A stretch of DNA of 7,119 bases, from the NCBI GenBank assembly GCA_013289195.1, contig JABDAI010000056.1, forward strand, positions 1 through 7,119. The letters are read 5' to 3'. Both the position numbers and the translations under genes were made by a program. Below the pieces are notes generated by a model. It ran no database searches. It saw only the letters and a list, made by a program, of their open reading frames with translations, and had not been told where the DNA came from. Positions within the stretch are counted from its first letter, which is position 1. Every line of letters begins with the position of its first letter. This stretch comes from Verrucomicrobiota bacterium. GTDB taxonomy: Bacteria > Verrucomicrobiota > Verrucomicrobiae > Opitutales > CG1-02-43-26. Below, one piece after another: positions 6,224 to 7,119 of this stretch.

Positions 6224-7063
6224 TTATAAGACAACATTGTCATTTAGCCTTATTTGGTCGACCCATACTGAAATTGTTAATAATGACTTTCCTGGACTAA
6301 TAATCATCATAGATTCCATAGTTTCAGGATGTACGATTGCTACATATACTATTCTTAATCTCAAAGATTGTTTTAAATGATGCGTCACCTCAGCTACTAT
6401 TCTTTCTACAGACGTTGTTCCCCTTTCAACCATTACTTTGGCCTTTTGAATCGCTTCGAATAGCCTTCGTGCATCTTGTCTTTGGAACTCTTCTAAGTAC
6501 TCATTTCTCGTGCCATGAGCTAAGCCATCGGTATCTCGAACGATTTCGTTGACCAAAACCTCCGTTGAATACATTAAATCATGGACGATTTTTTTGATCA
6601 AATTTGTTTGATGAATATCTTTCTGGCCAAGAACTAAGTATTGAGGTTTAATTAAATTTAATAAAATGACGATTTCTGTAGCATATCCTTTGAATAAATT
6701 CTGTCTTGCAGGCCCGGATAGCTTTCTAGACAAGTTTTCCTCCTGAATGTAAGTGGAAAATCCAGCAGGATAAATTGTCTGTGGTGCCGGGACAAATAAT
6801 ACATCTACGCCATTCGTTTTACAAATTTCATTATTATGATCTCTATCTTGGGGATATTCTTCTGGACGTTCATTTAAACCAAATTGTGTAATGTTAATAA
6901 AGTTTGATACTATAGTAATGTCGGCGCTTTTTTTTGCACGTTTAATCAGTTCGACATGGCCTTTATGCAGTTTTCCCATCGTTGGCACCAATGCAATTGT
7001 TTTAGCAGCTTCAAACTTTTGAAGATAAGATCTAATTTTTTCAGGCGAATCGATAATTTCCAT
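6224..7063 (-). CDS. panC: Pantothenate synthetase, divergent active site
   Basis: PanC joins pantoate and beta-alanine using ATP to make pantothenate, the precursor of coenzyme A. At 279 residues it has the normal length. The family pattern is clear: PTMGKLHKGH at 27-36 (HIGH-like motif with His33 and His36), FINITQF at 55-61 (Asn57 and Gln60 kept), IYPAG (97-101), GQKDIHQ at 146-152 (Lys148, Asp149 and Gln152 kept), DGLAHGTRN at 179-187 and RLNDNV at 272-277. Several positions are unusual. The near-invariant HFxG is LFKG (123-126), the serines of the SSRN motif are Gly184 and Thr185, YPR is YPQ (70-72), and FVNP is FINI. The core ATP and pantoate contacts survive, so an active but drifted enzyme is likely; a changed substrate is possible. 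panB and panD are not in the window. The gene heads an operon with ppk. The ATG at 7063 places PTMG at the usual distance from the start; no clear Shine-Dalgarno site is visible. Confidence 0.9.
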   Translation of the reverse strand: MEIIDSPEKIRSYLQKFEAAKTIALVPTMGKLHKGHVELIKRAKKSADITIVSNFINITQFGLNERPEEYPQDRDHNNEICKTNGVDVLFVPAPQTIYPAGFSTYIQEENLSRKLSGPARQNLFKGYATEIVILLNLIKPQYLVLGQKDIHQTNLIKKIVHDLMYSTEVLVNEIVRDTDGLAHGTRNEYLEEFQRQDARRLFEAIQKAKVMVERGTTSVERIVAEVTHHLKQSLRLRIVYVAIVHPETMESMMIISPGKSLLTISVWVDQIRLNDNVVL

Positions 7064-7091
7064 TGCAAAATTGTATTGTGTGTTTATTGAT

Positions 7092-7097
7092 ATTATA
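7092..7097 (-). promoter_or_regulatory. Probable -10 element of the panC-ppk operon
   Basis: On the minus strand a perfect TATAAT reads from 7097 to 7092, upstream of the panC ATG. Transcription would start near 7085 and give a leader of about 22 bases. The -35 element would fall at about 7114-7120, at or beyond the window edge; the visible bases there (GAGAAA) do not resemble TTGACA. The surrounding DNA is A+T-rich, so a chance match is possible. Confidence 0.45.
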
Positions 7098-7119
7098 TAA
7101 GTGTTTTCCTTGCTTTCTC

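Noticed and set aside
6198..6552. Two plus-strand open frames over the panC 3' half (6198-6380 and 6337-6552)
   Set aside because: They are antisense to panC and read as low-complexity hydrophobic sequence without motifs.
6490..6700. Frameshift or pseudogene in panC
   Set aside because: The frame is open at normal length with motifs in order from start to end; the odd residues are substitutions, not signs of decay.
1..7119. CRISPR array, insertion sequence, tRNA or attachment site
   Set aside because: No regularly spaced repeats, terminal inverted repeats, transposase-like frame or cloverleaf was found on reading both strands.

Overview
The window is an A+T-rich bacterial segment with five intact protein genes and almost no spare DNA. 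Two divergent-purpose blocks face each other: three plus-strand genes on the left (positions 171-4170) and a two-gene minus-strand operon on the right (4139-7063). No rRNA, tRNA, CRISPR array, insertion sequence or phage gene was seen. The longest stretch without a gene is the first 170 bases, so no gap exceeds 300 bases.

Left block. A predicted lipoprotein of the UrtA/AmiC (urea and short-chain amide binding) family is followed after only 2 bases by a membrane receptor. The receptor has a large periplasmic Cache-like domain, a HAMP domain and a methyl-accepting signalling domain. Its cytoplasmic part reads like WspA, the receptor class that feeds non-flagellar outputs, rather than like flagellar chemotaxis receptors. 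No ABC permease or ATPase accompanies the binding protein, so the pair most likely forms a sensing module: the lipoprotein binds a small ligand and passes the state to the receptor. This is the most interesting part of the window. The output proteins (CheA/CheW-like, a diguanylate cyclase, or a phosphatase) are not in the window. A peptide deformylase gene follows, behind its own very good extended -10 promoter.

Right block. On the minus strand panC (pantothenate synthetase, with several altered active-site motifs) is followed after 12 bases by ppk1 (polyphosphate kinase). A perfect TATAAT lies upstream of panC at the window edge. The end of ppk overlaps the end of the deformylase gene tail-to-tail by 32 bases.

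Organism. The low G+C, weak Shine-Dalgarno sites, and the mix of a UrtA-like lipoprotein, a WspA-like receptor, PanC and PPK1 fit a Gram-negative-type bacterium. My best guess is an amoeba-associated or environmental chlamydia (Parachlamydiales-like); a Legionella/Coxiella-like gammaproteobacterium is the main alternative. This assignment is inference from general resemblance and was not tested by any search.
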